A stretch of DNA of 64,000 nt from Trichoplax adhaerens (GCF_000150275.1 NW_002060944.1:897072-961071), one strand, 5' to 3'; numbered from the stretch's first letter, positions 12,664-31,232 are shown. Made by a program: numbers and translations. Notes: a model not told the origin generated them from the sequence alone.

Positions 12664-15231
12664 CTAAGAGTTAACAATTCGAATCCACTTTCCTTGGTGA
12701 CAGCGGTAACGACGCGGTATACCGTTAGGAAATAATGTATCGCTCCTAGGAGAACTCAGCATAAATAGTAAGATTTCCTTGGCTTTATCAACAAAGTAGC
12801 TTGGTTCAACTTTTGGAGAAGTTGACATATTCTGAAAAGTCAATATGCCGTTAGAAAAGCGTCATATGGTTACAAATGCTAATTAATCGACGAAGAATTC
12901 AGTCTATATCATTTACCTTTAAAAATTCTTGATCCGACATTCTCAAGTAATAAATATACATTTCCTTTCGATATTGTCTATAGGCGAACGGTTTAATATG
13001 AACTTCACATGTTGCAGTATCATATAGGTTAGTCATCTATCGAGAGATACCAACGATATCAGTACAATACAAGATATTGTAAACAATTGTAGAAATATAT
13101 GTCTATTTAAAATTACTTTGTTGCAATATCCCCAAGAAAGTCGGCTGTGGCGAATAATCTCGTCTGGACCTTTGTCGCTAAATGAAGCCCAGCTTATTAC
13201 ACCGCTTTGTATATCAATACCTATCAACGTCATCCATAATACGGAAGAAAAAATTACAGAGCCTATGAGTTGACATACTTTCTTCTTTATTATCAAATAG
13301 TATAACATTTTTATAAGCATTTCATAAGCTAGATAAGTACGCCCATGAGGTAAAAAATCACCATACCAGCACCATAAATTATAGGCATATGTTCACCATC
13401 ATCTCGAACGGTATCATTAATTTCTACGTAGAAAAAGTTACATTTTATGTTGATCATTATAACGGGAAATAATCATGCCGTATATCGACGCGAAAATAAT
13501 TACATATTTAATACGATTTGCTGTAACCGAACATTTAGCAGACCAATATGTAAAGAATAACATTTATACCTCCAAAGCAGGGAGTAACAAGGTGTAGATC
13601 AAATGCAGATGATGCTAAAGCACCTAGTTGTAGATGGGAATAAAAATGATTTCAGAAATGAAAGCCAGTGATTTGACCGTGAATGAATATTTCCATTTTT
13701 GTTTTCTAGACAAGTCAACGTCAATTTTCACATTTTTAAACATACGCACCAATAATTTCCAAAGATAACTGTAGAGATAGACCCTTACTATCTTTAAATC
13801 CACCAATAATATGAATTTCAAGTCTGCATAAATTCGAAAGGAATGATATTAAACTACATTGTAGCGAAGAAAAGCAGGTAGTAGCCAACATGATGGAAGC
13901 TCTAATTATTTATTGTTTTATAAACTTTATGTAGTAGATAAATCAACCTAGCTGTAGCCTTTATTGCAAGATAGTTAATGGATGATTACAAAATACGATA
14001 CCGTCCGGAGATGTTCGATTTGTCAGCATATACTTGAATTGTAGCGATCATTCTGTTAAGACTATCCCCAACATTTGTACCATCAAAGTGCCCTAGGGCC
14101 GTTGTACCACATCCTAAAATTAGACAAGATTGATGGCCATAATCCGATCAATTCTATACTCATATTTTACTGTTCATTCTCTTTTCTCTAAAATAGTATA
14201 TATTTACTGGAACACTACGCAGTATGTAAGATCAAATAAAGCTATTAAGATGATTACTATTGGGTATTGACTATCATCAAACAATCGCTGTTTATTATAC
14301 AATTCAAGTAAGGGCAATGATGTACATACAATACGTCATCGTCAAACATTGGATATGAATAAATATATCTTTGCACAGATATTTTTAGGTAAATATTACC
14401 TGTATGTCTGATGATGACTATATGACAAGTAGTTGCATCTTCTGAACCCATAATTTGGACATTATCTAATGTTAACAGTAAGTATAAAACAAGATTCAGT
14501 TCATTTATTCTTCTTAATCGTGCAGATACAGTATATTTCTCGTATAAACTACGCAAACTCTATTCTAATCAAGTTATCAGATGCATCATCCATCAATATT
14601 ATCAAAAAGTCTATCGGAATAATTGGACTTTATAAACTACTTCCGATGAGATGATATCACCAGTCTTTCTAATATCCATTGGAGTGTAAAATGGTCATGT
14701 CCTAGCCTAGCATACTCACCATCCGAGAATTGGACTACTGCATATTCCCTTTGAGCAACGTATAACACCTTGCCGGAATGGAAATTTCTCTTTCCACTAT
14801 CAATTAAATACTGTGATGATTTCTATCCAAAAGATAACATTACAGCATGTTCAGACGCAGTACTTACAATTGATCAAGCTAACAAGCTACAATGCCTATT
14901 GAGCTAATCCTAAGGGAAGATTAGAAATATACATCATACTCGCATCTAGAGTATACTAGACTATCTAAAAAGACTGAACACAACATGCCAGCGTTGCATA
15001 ACCATGGACTACTGGAAGAAGGCTTCTAGTAGTCCATGACATAATCTCTAGTGTTGCTCCTTGGGATAGGATTGCAATGTTTACGTAGGCTTATACAGGT
15101 AAATATCCCTGTAATGAAGACGACGACATACAGCATCAAAATAAGCAAACCTTAAATTCTTCTTTGAAACCGTTGAGAGTGTTCGCATCAGGAGTGATTT
15201 CTATAGGTCTTGATTGGAAGAAGAGAGGCAT
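12664..15231 (-). CDS. NTAN1: Protein N-terminal asparagine amidohydrolase
   Basis: Deamidates N-terminal Asn to Asp, feeding the Arg/N-degron pathway, in cytosol and nucleus. Exons in reading order: 15231-15151, 14810-14720, 14465-14400, 14113-14002, 13823-13750, 13623-13570, 13423-13367, 13220-13117, 13036-12917, 12831-12664. They sum to 927 nt, giving 308 aa against about 310 in human. The start Met-Pro-Leu matches the family. Recognisable motifs are V-L-Y-V-A-Q-R-E, then G-S-E-D-A-T-T-C-H-I-V with the catalytic Cys at residue 71, then a G-x-x-x-x-x-H-x-D-G segment, I-H-I-I-G-G-F, H-L-V-T-P-C and A-S-F-S-D-K-G-P. All junctions are GT-AG and phases agree. The inferred donor of exon 8 leaves the least conserved junction. 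Intron 1 carries a long hairpin. No interrupting stop was seen. Confidence 0.93.
15003..15038. repeat. 16-bp hairpin in NTAN1 intron 1
   Basis: Arms at 15003-15018 and 15023-15038 are reverse complements apart from one G-T pair. They are separated by a 4-base loop, AAGG. It is much longer than chance stems elsewhere in the window. It could be a small foldback element or an RNA structure in the intron. Confidence 0.85.
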
Positions 15232-15630
15232 CTTTACTTCTCATAGCGAAAGCTGCACCCTATTTCCTACATGATCCTCTGCAATCCTACCCTGCGATAT
15301 TATGACGACTGGCTTGTAAATAAGTTAAAATACTGTCTTCTACAGTGCACAAAATGGAATAATGGCTTAGAATTAAGCTCCAGTATAGACATGTAAACGA
15401 TTATTCGCGTTGTAATACTAAAAATGGCCTCCAATTTCCGGTTCCGTCTTGACCCACCCCGCAATGATTGAAAAGGAAATGGAAAAGTTCTTGTACTCAG
15501 TTGATAAATATTTTGTATGCCATTACAGCTACCGTTGAAGACAGTACCGTACCGTAGACTACACGAAGAAAACCACGATGGGAACAGCTCTTGGACAGAC
15601 GGACAACGCAGGCTGTTGATCGTCTAAAAA
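15232..15630. other. NTAN1 upstream region
   Basis: About 400 bp between the NTAN1 start and a possible forward gene. It is GC-richer than the flanks and holds a CAGTACCGTACCGTA stretch near 15543, related to the GTAC palindromes found upstream of other genes here. It probably includes the NTAN1 promoter, and perhaps a bidirectional one. Confidence 0.35.
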
Positions 15631-16042
15631 ATGTTCCAAACACTTGCATTCGTTATTACTTTAATATGCGGTTGCTTGATTCTGTAAGTATAATTAACTT
15701 TCTTTTTCTCCATTGCAGCCATGGTATATGGAAAGCAGTTGGTTCAAGCTCATCAATTGCTTTTAAATTAATAGCAGTGGATAAGAAAATAGACTCAGAA
15801 GGTCCATAGTAAGCAATAACTGTATCTTTCGACGTTTTAACCTCAACTTTTAAGAAAAATCCGTCCTAATTACTACACTATACTACTTTATGAGCTGTTT
15901 GCATAGCAGTCAAAGCTCCAAAACTACAACAGTCACTATGCAAAAGTTGGGCACTTTTACGAAGCTAGAGTGCTTCCATCAATTCTTCAGCGTGTCACGA
16001 TCAACTTGCACAAGAAGTCAGGATCAATTAATTGATTATTGA
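15631..16042 (+). CDS. Candidate small secreted protein (three exons)
   Basis: Not recognised. A model with exons 15631-15683, 15719-15808 and 15907-16042 gives 279 nt, 92 aa, in a consistent frame. The N-terminus M-F-Q-T-L-A-F-V-I-T-L-I-C-G-C looks like a signal peptide. The mature part is Ser/Thr-rich with two Cys in the last exon. Intron 1 would be only 35 nt but has GTAAGT, a pyrimidine run and TTGCAG. Intron 2 starts GTAAGC and ends CATAG. Other frames are also open in exon 3, and further open segments continue to about 16470, so the true gene may be longer or decayed. No homology supports it. Confidence 0.28.
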
Positions 16043-18674
16043 CGAAATGAAAATTAAAATCTGAATGTACGTTCACACTTTGCGTAGCTATTCTAACCAA
16101 TCTGTGATTTACAGCATTGGTCATTCAAAATGATTACACTTGAGTTTGGTCAGCCTGGATTTGGCAGCATACTCTTGCATCGAGCTGCAATTTTAATATA
16201 GTGCAACACTAGATGAGTTCACATTTCGCTTGGAACTATCCTTGAATCGTGCACGCATGACATCCGATGGATGGAAGACTAGCAGGATCCAGATTATGGG
16301 TAGTCATTCAAAGCTTCAATACGAAAAGTCGGACAAGCAGATTCTCTAGTTAAGGACTACAGTACTCAAGAATGGCAATGGTTTTTATACCTTCGGCGGA
16401 AGCGGCTAAACGCGTGCTCAACTTGTACTAGACCTCAGGGCAACATCAGAAAGTCCAAATTAGTCTACTATGTATTTTGCAGGTTGGATAAGTAGATAAT
16501 TAATTGCATGTATTGGATGATATTGCGCTTTTCGTGTCTGATGTTTGCCATAGTAAATACGAATACTCGTACAGTACTGCGTCTCGATGGCAAGTGACTT
16601 TGCAACACAAATCAGAAATCCTAATGCTATCCCAATAAGATCGTATAATCGTATAATAAGATAGGCTTGCATTTGCGTGTATTTATTCCTGATACCCTAC
16701 AGATTACAAGATGCAATTTACTAATAGTTCACAAAAATCTCTACGACTACTGTTAAGTTCATGTATCACGTTGTTTCTAGATGAGTTTCGTACTGAAATT
16801 ACTCGTCGGTAACGTCTATTTATTATTATAACTCAGTCAATGGCTTCAGATTTTAAATTGACAATCTTATCCTGTTTTTTTACTACAACTACGAGTAGAG
16901 ATGTTACCAGTTAAAGTAACTAAATTGGAGTTCTGTGATTATGCAGTATCGTAAACAGTCAACATTTTTTGCTTTTGCTAGCAAGACACTTTGACAATAT
17001 ACGAGGATTTTTATCATTTACTAAGAGCGATTACAATGGTCATTTATGGAAGAGATGGCAACTTTGGATATGTTTTGGTATCAATATCGGACTAAACAGT
17101 ATTAAACTTTGATATCAGCTGTACTATATTGTGAATAATTGAAGGTTACAAGATTGTATTCTGGCAAGCTTTCAAAGGTAAAATTTATTTATTGTACGCA
17201 GTAGATGACATCGATGTAGTGGATATGTTGCTCTATGTGATCGTAATAGCAACGTTGTAGAGTACTGTGTCATAGTTGTATAATTAATTCATTATGGTAT
17301 ACGATTATTATATGATGATTAACTGCCTGAACAACGTAATACAACAGCTTAATTTTTCGTTCGAATATTTTAGATGTAGAGTACACTAGTAATATTGAGG
17401 CTGTCAAGACATCGACTAATATAAAAGATATCTTAATGTAACGTACCTAAGAATTATAATTTAGCAACGCAACTATCAGGTGCATGCATTACATAGATAT
17501 GAATGCAATGCGTATAAGTTGCGGACATTTATATATCTTTCATAAATATTATCGACATGTATCAATGCGTAACAGTATAGGATTGAATAAATTTTAAACT
17601 TACGACGTGTTAACAATCTATGAACAGAGATATTATGTAGCTATTTGCTAGTCAGGATATTCAATTACTTCAACCAAACTGGTAACTATAGTTGAATCGA
17701 ATCTTGTTCAGGTAATTATTTAAAGCTATGATAATGTAATACTCGTATATTCCGTAATTGACTGATTTTCCATTCTATTTTACTCAATCATTTCACTTTT
17801 ACTTTTTATCTTTCTATATAGGCATTCACAGCAATTCCAAGCCTAACTCAATAAGTGGCATTGTTATGATTACGCTGGACTAAGGCAATTATGATGTTTC
17901 GATGCCTCTGTACTGCGATACATCTGTATCTGTCGAAAGTATTATTACTAGTGCAATGAATGCATAGCCAACAAAACGTATACGTTGAAAAGGTTTTGCA
18001 TTTCTATTTGTTAGACCAACTGTATGGATTAGTTTTATGCATTTAGGATAGTTATTAAAGTATTATACGTTGATTACTATTCTTACGCAGTAAATAACTA
18101 CTTGTAAAACTTTTGTCAAAATTGTAAGGCAAAAGGGTCCTATTTGCTATAAGGATAGTTGACAAGGTTATCAGTTATTTATTGTTGTGGTCACTATTCT
18201 AGTTTATTGGCTTGAATGAGATTAGCAACTCAATTAGGTAGATACGTAGATTTAAAAGATACGCTTCCAGCGCAGAAAATCATAGTTTCAATTTGACAAT
18301 CTTAAAAATATGTATCACATATAACTAGTATAAACTTTTATACAACCGTGATGTTATCGTCAAATATAGTAATGTATTAGCTAAGTTATCTGGTCTATGG
18401 CATCTCGATAACATAAATAAACAGCTTATCACCTATTTTAAATGAAGCATATCATCTTAAAAAGCTAGTCATACATTGATAGAAGATGAATTTTAAGATC
18501 TTAAAATTGCCATCTTTTACATGTTTCAGTGACTACAAGAAGTTGAATCTATTTACAGCCACGTTACCGTTTATAAAGTACCAATCATTGTGCATCATAG
18601 AGCATAGCTATCTGTGGAAGATCTGTAATTTTATTATGATAAAATAGAAATATCTTCCTAGACGGCAATAAAAT
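16043..18674. other. Intergenic region with unassigned open segments
   Basis: From 16110 to 16470 several forward segments of 30-50 codons are open and GC-richer than the flanks. One of about 40 codons starts near 16207; another lies near 16355-16490. They may be exons of the gene at 15631 or remains of a decayed gene. I cannot assign a family. From 16700 to 18650 I see only AT-rich sequence. Confidence 0.35.
18630..18635 (-). promoter_or_regulatory. Polyadenylation signal of COX11
   Basis: AATAAA on the minus strand, 40 bp downstream of the COX11 stop codon. The position is typical for a 3' end signal. Confidence 0.5.
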
Positions 18675-20176
18675 TCAACTTGTTGGTAAATGACTTTGAT
18701 CAAAATCCTTAGATTCAAAGAATGTATAAGATAAAGTAATGGTATCTATTCTAGCTAAAGCTGGATCATTCATAATTTCTGGATCAATATAAAAAAACAC
18801 TGGCATATCCACCTATGAATTGAAAATATGAAATTGTTATTGAAATCGTAATGCATAGCGGTACAAACGCTTTCATAGCGTAGCAATAACGAAATGTCAG
18901 CATAAAGCATACAATTTACCTCTTCGTGTGGATTTAGCCTTTGTTCTTCAAAGCAGAAGCACTAATTTATGATGTAGCATCGTTATCGTTAGGAAATGAT
19001 TGCATACTACTATTCAAGTTGAATCGATATGGCATTCATTATAAAATTATAAAAGTCGTTACCTGAACTTTATTGAAGTAGAGGCCAGCTTCAAAAGGGA
19101 TAACATTATAAGTTGAAATTCCTATGATTGGTTCATCGGTTGGATTTTTAGCTGCATAAAATGCTAATGCAGTCTCTCCAGGAATCAACTTGAGTTGCGT
19201 ACGTGGTGCCATACAAATAGAAAAATGATTCATGATTGGACTGCTCATACGATTAGGGTGTATGTATGTATGCAATTGTAATAAGACCATATTAAGCTTG
19301 TACTTCAGAACTATCCCTCATGACCAAAAATTACCTGAATTTCTTTTTGCTTGGGTCTAAAATTCCATCTCATTGTAGCTCCTGTATCCGCATTAAAGCG
19401 AATAGTCAGAGGTCGTTCCGGTACAGCTTCCATTTCAGCGATCTTCTCTGGATCAATGACACGAGAGGTCGTGCCACCGAATCCGGAAGCCTGTTTTGGT
19501 TCATTTCAATCATAAAGTCAATTCCTGTATGCTTATATAGCCTACGTCATCATCCATGCTATATGAATTTCAATTTGCTATGTGCTCTTGCTTTTAATTC
19601 ACAAGTTGTAAGATATCCATGATACAGCTTAGAGAAGTAAAATTATGCACTTTCATTTGACTTTTACCAACATCTATCACTATTAATTAACATCAGATTC
19701 GAATTGAGCAATTAGTACACAAGTATGCCAAGTATTTAAGAATGCTAATCACGTACCTGACAAAATACTCTGTATAGTGGCACAGCTGCGTAGGATAATC
19801 CAATCACTGCAATTGCCAATGCTATCACATAGATCATGGTAGTCCTATTTTTGCCCTTGCTACCAGGTTGAATACTATTAGCATTGCTACGTTGTGAACA
19901 TGCTCTCCGTTGATAAGACATGAACCAGTTACCACGAGACTGGTATAGAGGAGAAAATTGATTGAGGATGGTTAAATTCTTTGCAGTCAGCTGATGACAT
20001 GCTTTGGAGTAGCTACACCATTGGCGCTGCTGCATTCCAGGTACTAAATTGGACCATTTTCTAGATGAATATTGGTTGATTGTTTGAATCAGTCTGGGAT
20101 AGACAATAATTTGAGAATAGTATTGATTTGCATAACTGTTTATTCTTCTGTAGACAAGAAAAGCAATGGATGACAT
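18675..20176 (-). CDS. COX11: Cytochrome c oxidase assembly protein COX11
   Basis: Mitochondrial inner-membrane copper chaperone that delivers copper to the CuB site of COX1. Exons: 20176-19757, 19490-19335, 19188-19063, 18961-18920, 18812-18675. Total 882 nt, 293 aa. The long basic N-terminus (about residues 1-105) fits a mitochondrial presequence. A membrane segment follows at about 112-130, ending in S-Y-A-A-V-P-L-Y-R-V-F-C-Q with the conserved Cys139. The copper-binding C-F-C-F motif follows the short-exon junction at about residues 233-236. Family signatures P-G-E-T-A-L-A-F-Y, K-N-P-T-D, G-I-S-T-Y-N-V and P-F-E-A-G are all present, then D-M-P-V-F-F-Y-I-D-P and T-L-S-Y-T-F-F. The start is the ATG at 20176; the in-frame TTG two codons upstream is not used. 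It is divergent from ACO2. Confidence 0.97.
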
Positions 20177-20910
20177 GGTCAACTACTAGTACAACATTGA
20201 AAATGTTGGATTAGAGCTCTAGCGAAACATTTGGAGGCCTGCTTGGCAGTCGAGTTGGCCTGGAAACAGCCGAATTGATATCGAGGAGCGTCCGCAGGGT
20301 TGTTCTCTGTCCGTCTGGTGTACAGTATCCAAAAAAAAATAAAATACAGTAGTAGGTTGTAACTAAAATTCTATCCAGTACAGTATCGTATAGACCGTGT
20401 ACTGTAGTTTGCGTGCAATCATAGCCTTCTGCCATCTTTTTGGGACTCTGGTCACTTTGCTATCCAATCCTAAGCTCAAATGCTCAAGCCTCAAAGGCTC
20501 TCTTTTCGAGCTTGGTGCAACAGTACGGAACTTCGATATCATATGGTTACAAAATGAGATTTTGGTTGGTTATGCTGCTACAGTTTGTATATTATATAAG
20601 CTCACTATGACTTTAACTTATTCTGTTTGACTTTAGTAGCACAGTCCCTTTTAGGCATCCAATATTTGCAGTATGGAAGTCTATAGAAAGGGAGTTTGGA
20701 AAACGTAAACACAGATCTAGCACATCTTGACCGCAGAGTTTCAAAATAATGTGTCAAGAAGTTTCATCGTAGCTAATTGAGTATTATTTATTTTGATAAA
20801 ATAATATGATGAATTTGGCTCGATATCATTTCACTTTATTCGACGCCAACTTGGCTCTCTACTATGCAACATATCGAGTGTTGAAAGACTTTCGTCTCGA
20901 GATGACAGAA

Positions 20911-21197
20911 CAGTACAGTATATCGCAGTGATGGACTGGTTAATGCATCGATGTCCAATGTCATTTTAAACTGCAATACTAAACCGTGTGTCCACCATGC
21001 TATCGTTTACATACAGACGGTAAGAATAGCTGTTTTATTACGATGGCCCCAAAGTAGTACAGTACAGTATAAGGCAGCGATGGACTAGTTCATGCATCGA
21101 TGTCCAATGCCATTTTTTTAAACTGCAATACTAAACCGTGTGTCCACCATGCTATGGTTTGCACACAGACTGTGTTTTAGTATAATGGCCCCAACGT
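20911..21197 (+). repeat. 149-bp direct tandem duplication
   Basis: Copy 1 is 20911-21059 and copy 2 begins at 21060. Both hold the block from GATGGACT through ATGCATCGATGTCCAATG to the CCGTGTGTCCACCATGCTAT stretch and end in ATGGCCCCAA. Copies differ by scattered substitutions and small indels, so the duplication is not recent. No coding capacity is evident. Confidence 0.9.
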
Positions 21198-21395
21198 TTC
21201 TGTAGAGAAGCGAGCGCTCTCTAGCACCAATGTCATCCTCCTGAGTAGAACATGCTACTCCCATACTGTAAGCGTCTCTAATAATGTGGACATTGGACAG
21301 CAAGATTAATCTGGCGTAATACTCCATGAAGCATTGCGAAATATTGCAAGACTGCATCATAGTGGATAGAGCAGCCAAGCTAAAAATAGACAAGA

Positions 21396-21912
21396 AAGCG
21401 TTAGCACAGTACTGTACTGTAGGCTATTGTACTGTACACTGTAGGCCAGATCAGTAAAGTACAGTACAGTACAGTACTGTACGATCTTGTGACTCGTACA
21501 CAGTTACAGTACTGTACGCCAGTTCAGTACAGACGTACAGTGTGAACCAGTTCGAATCAGAGTATTTTAAGGTACCCTAAAATCACGAGTGTGAATCCAA
21601 ATGTAATAAGAATTATACGAATATAAAGCTGAATAAACTTCTCTATCTGTATGTATAGAATTTAAGGCAAATTTTGCAACTTTACCACAATTTATTTTGC
21701 CTAATAGCACTCTAAATAGAACTGGCTCACACCGTACTGTACAGTACGTACGCCAGTTCAGTACAGTACGATCTTGTCACTCGTACCACAGTGTACAGTA
21801 CAGCACTGTACAGTACTGTATTGTATTGTACAGTACTGTACACTGTACGCCAGCTCAGTACAGTACGATCTTGTCACTCGTACTGTACGGTACTGTACCG
21901 TACTGTACTGGA
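21396..21912. repeat. GTAC palindromic repeat cluster upstream of ACO2
   Basis: Two dense blocks (21396-21540 and 21736-21912) of alternating TACAGTAC and TACTGTAC words. They are self-complementary and could form hairpins or cruciforms. A longer unit ending in CGATCTTGT(C/G)ACTCGTAC occurs at 21482, 21769 and 21866. The last two copies are 97 bp apart. The cluster ends about 190 bp before the ACO2 start. Confidence 0.9.
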
Positions 21913-22104
21913 TTCTGACGTCAGAATGCGGCGTAACAATCAACCCCTGCGCCGGTTCATAAGCAAGCTGCCGGCCTGACGTATGTTATTCTTGTACAGT
22001 GAGTGAGTGTATCCACTACTGTGCGCTGCAGACTTGCTAACAAACAAGCCCAAGCTACTTCAAATCAACGACGTTTTCCATTAAAGTCAACAACCATTTG
22101 CAAC

Positions 22105-28409
<6,305 letters not shown>

Positions 28410-30387
28410 ATTTTGGGTTCATTTATAATGATTAATGATCTTGTGTATTTGTTGTACCTGTTCGTAATCATATCTATCATGATTCGTGAAAGTAGAACAA
28501 AATTTAATATAAAGCAAGACAATCGTATCTACAACAGTTTAAATAGACTGTAGGCTAGAAAGCAGAAGCAATTGTGTAAGCTATTGCAGTAGCTTAATTT
28601 TCTTGAAGCGTGCGTAGATGGAATTGCTAACTATGTTATGCGGAGACCATATTCGTAGTGGCAGTCAGGCTATTACAGTACTACATATAATTGTTGGGTA
28701 AAGAGTTGTCTACAAAATTGGTAGTCCTCGCTTACAATTTTAATTTTTTAGTAATTGTGGTTAATTCTTAGTAATAATGGTAAATCATTGTTATGAAAAG
28801 TGGATGTAATCTTGAAGGCTTTTGGTTATAAATATGAATTAAATGAGATTTCCTTGTTCAATTTGCTTACAACTGTGCTTTATGTTGCGATGCAATGTGT
28901 AGATTCTCAAAATCAGTTGATTTAATGTTTTGAAACTTCATCAATTAGAATTCAATCGCATATAAATCTATGCTCGAGTATACCATGCTAACGGTACAGT
29001 AGTTCAAAAACCTAGTAAAGAAATAAATCACTTCCAATTCCAATTTTTGAAATACGGTTTATGGCGCTTCTAATGTTATAAAAAATTTTCTAATCCTTTT
29101 GAAGCGATAATGCTCTAGTTGAAGTTTATAGCAGCAATTATGTGATCGATTATTCATGGTTAGCAACATTGTGCTAGTTTTAGGATGCCTAATTCTTTTT
29201 CTCACACATACAAGAAATAACCTACCAAAAATCGTTTTCACACCTCTTGTACAAGTAGTTTCCATCATTGCAAACGCAATACCCAATAACTACGCTACAT
29301 TACTGAAATCGACTAAATTCCGTCTGGTTATTGATTTCCTTCTGTCTGTAATAATTTTCTACTAAAGGAAATAAACTTCTCTATGCTCCTATGTTACTAT
29401 ATTCTAAACCCATGCAATGAAATAGTATCCATACAAGAGGCCATTTAAAATAATCATTTGTATTTTATTGTTAATAGAACATTTTTATTTCTATTGATAT
29501 TGCATTATTAGATAGATGTTACTGTGTAACAGAATAGTAATCTTAGGATAATGGCTATTTTACGACATTTAAAATATTAAAAACTTCAATATTTCCTCTT
29601 TAGCTATTCATTTTCTAGAAATGTCAATTAACATTAAACTCATTACATGATCATTTTAGTATAATATACCATAATTATGTTCACCTCAATGTGGAGGGTA
29701 TGAAATTTAAAGGGGCATAATCAAAACTCGTTGTATAATTATTTTCTAATAAACATATAAGGATCACAGGTCGGGTTATTTGTTAGCGATATCTTAAACA
29801 TACTATTTTCCCTCTCAATGATTGATGATTATTAGAGAATTGATAAATATACATATTTGATTATTTCCGCTGTTTCATGAAAAGCCTAATTAAGCCAAAT
29901 AGGCAAAAGATAATCAAACTGCCAGAAAAGGCAATTGTGCTTGTTTGAAAAGTACGAAGTTAGGGTTTAATCAGAAGATATGAAAGAAATAAAAGGATAA
30001 GGTTACTGTTATATCTAACCTGATTTGAGATCAATTTGCATATCTAGATTCATCTATCCATACGTTTTATCTCTTCTATATATGCGTGGATGGATATACA
30101 GTATATTTATGTTCGAAATCTGAGATAATTTGCGTAATTAAAAACCATATGAATAATTGCATCTAAATTAATTTGAGATAAACAATACGTACTCGTATAA
30201 TTACAACTCTCACTTTAAGATATAGTTTAAATCTATGTATAGAATATAAGTATATTCGTATAGTATTATAATCCAAGTTCATGGTAGAACTTAAAAATAA
30301 GTTGCATAAACGGAAATGATGAAATTACTGCTAATCCAATTTAAAGACAAGCTTTTCCATTTTGTCATTTCCGTTCCGGTATCTTGA
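28410..30387. other. Region between ACO2 and the 30.4-kb gene
   Basis: Contains the ACO2 3' UTR. A forward frame at 29156-29365 begins M-V-S-N-I-V-L-V-L-G-C-L-I-L-F-L, like a signal peptide, and has a second hydrophobic stretch at its end. The opposite strand is also open there, so I do not call it a gene. The rest is AT-rich with nothing recognised. Confidence 0.45.
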
Positions 30388-31107
30388 TTAATTTTTATTT
30401 ACAACACATTTAGAGGTTGGAGTCTTTCTTCGAGATGGAGCATTGCGCGATTCAGCACGCATTTTTTCAATAGGTGTTTGCACCTTAATATGCATAGTCA
30501 TACTACTACCATTTAAACTAGGTGCTAATCTAGATTGAGTAGCTCGCGATTCACAATCTTTCGATGTTAAATCTTTAACGGTAGTAAAATGACCTTTATT
30601 ATTGCGATTGGCATAATTAGGCCATACATAATAATTCAAATCGTTTAATGTTAATGCCTTTCTTAGTTTCTTCTTTTTAATCTTGCCCTCATCGACTGGC
30701 TGACATTGCTGTTGATTATGAGACATTAAATAGGTGCTCATTGGCATCGGTGGTAAAACACTTTTATTCATTTTCAGCAATTGGCCATCTAGAATCTCTT
30801 GTTGTTGCACTCTTGTTAACCGATGGGCATACCAACGACTTAAAGGCCTCTTTTTACCGAAATATTCTCTTTCACGATAGTAATTTGAATCGCTAGTATC
30901 CCGTTGGGTAACGAGTAAATATTCCATACGTCGTTCAAGATCATATTGTTGATCACTAATATAATCTTGAAGAATTTTATTAGAATCGCGAGGACCATGA
31001 TGGCTAATAGCATTATTAAAATATTGTAATCGATAAGGTTTTAAATTAACACCTAAAATTTCATCATCGGAAGAAAGAGATTGAACACTTTTACTTGTTT
31101 TCAGCAT
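30388..31107 (-). CDS. Unrecognised basic intronless protein, 239 aa
   Basis: One continuous frame from ATG 31107 to the stop at 30388, far longer than chance in this AT-rich DNA. I do not recognise the family. It is rich in Lys, Arg, Ser, Asn and Gln with no signal peptide or membrane segment. Residues 85-105 hold a W-Y-A-H-R-L sequence. About residues 143-148 are a lysine run (K-I-K-K-K-K), followed by an aromatic segment N-Y-Y-V-W-P-N-Y. The last 50 residues are Ser/Arg/Pro-rich and probably disordered, ending in R-R-K-T-P-T-S-K. Such composition would fit a nuclear or cytoskeleton-bound protein, but that is only a guess. It could also be the terminal exon of a longer gene. Confidence 0.7.
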   Translation of the reverse strand: MLKTSKSVQSLSSDDEILGVNLKPYRLQYFNNAISHHGPRDSNKILQDYISDQQYDLERRMEYLLVTQRDTSDSNYYREREYFGKKRPLSRWYAHRLTRVQQQEILDGQLLKMNKSVLPPMPMSTYLMSHNQQQCQPVDEGKIKKKKLRKALTLNDLNYYVWPNYANRNNKGHFTTVKDLTSKDCESRATQSRLAPSLNGSSMTMHIKVQTPIEKMRAESRNAPSRRKTPTSKCVVNKN

Positions 31108-31232
31108 TTTCTTAATTTGGATAGACTTGGCAGTCAGTAACGATTGAAGGATAAGTGAAATAAAATTATCTCGAGATAATAAAAACGTAAACGCTTTCCT
31201 TTTATAGCCTTGAATAATCTGTACCGGCTATT

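Larger units (their letters stand above)
20177..22104. other. Divergent promoter region between COX11 and ACO2
   Basis: 1.9 kb between two mitochondrial genes transcribed away from each other. It contains a 149-bp tandem duplication and a long GTAC-palindrome cluster, described separately. Open frames inside it (20211-20435, 20397-20630, 21118-21393 and those at 21697-21979) are unlike any known protein, and several are produced by the simple repeat. Confidence 0.6.

Noticed and set aside
21697-21979. Several open frames on both strands
   Set aside because: Produced by the stop-poor GTAC repeat, with Tyr/Cys/Thr/Val repetition; not protein-like.
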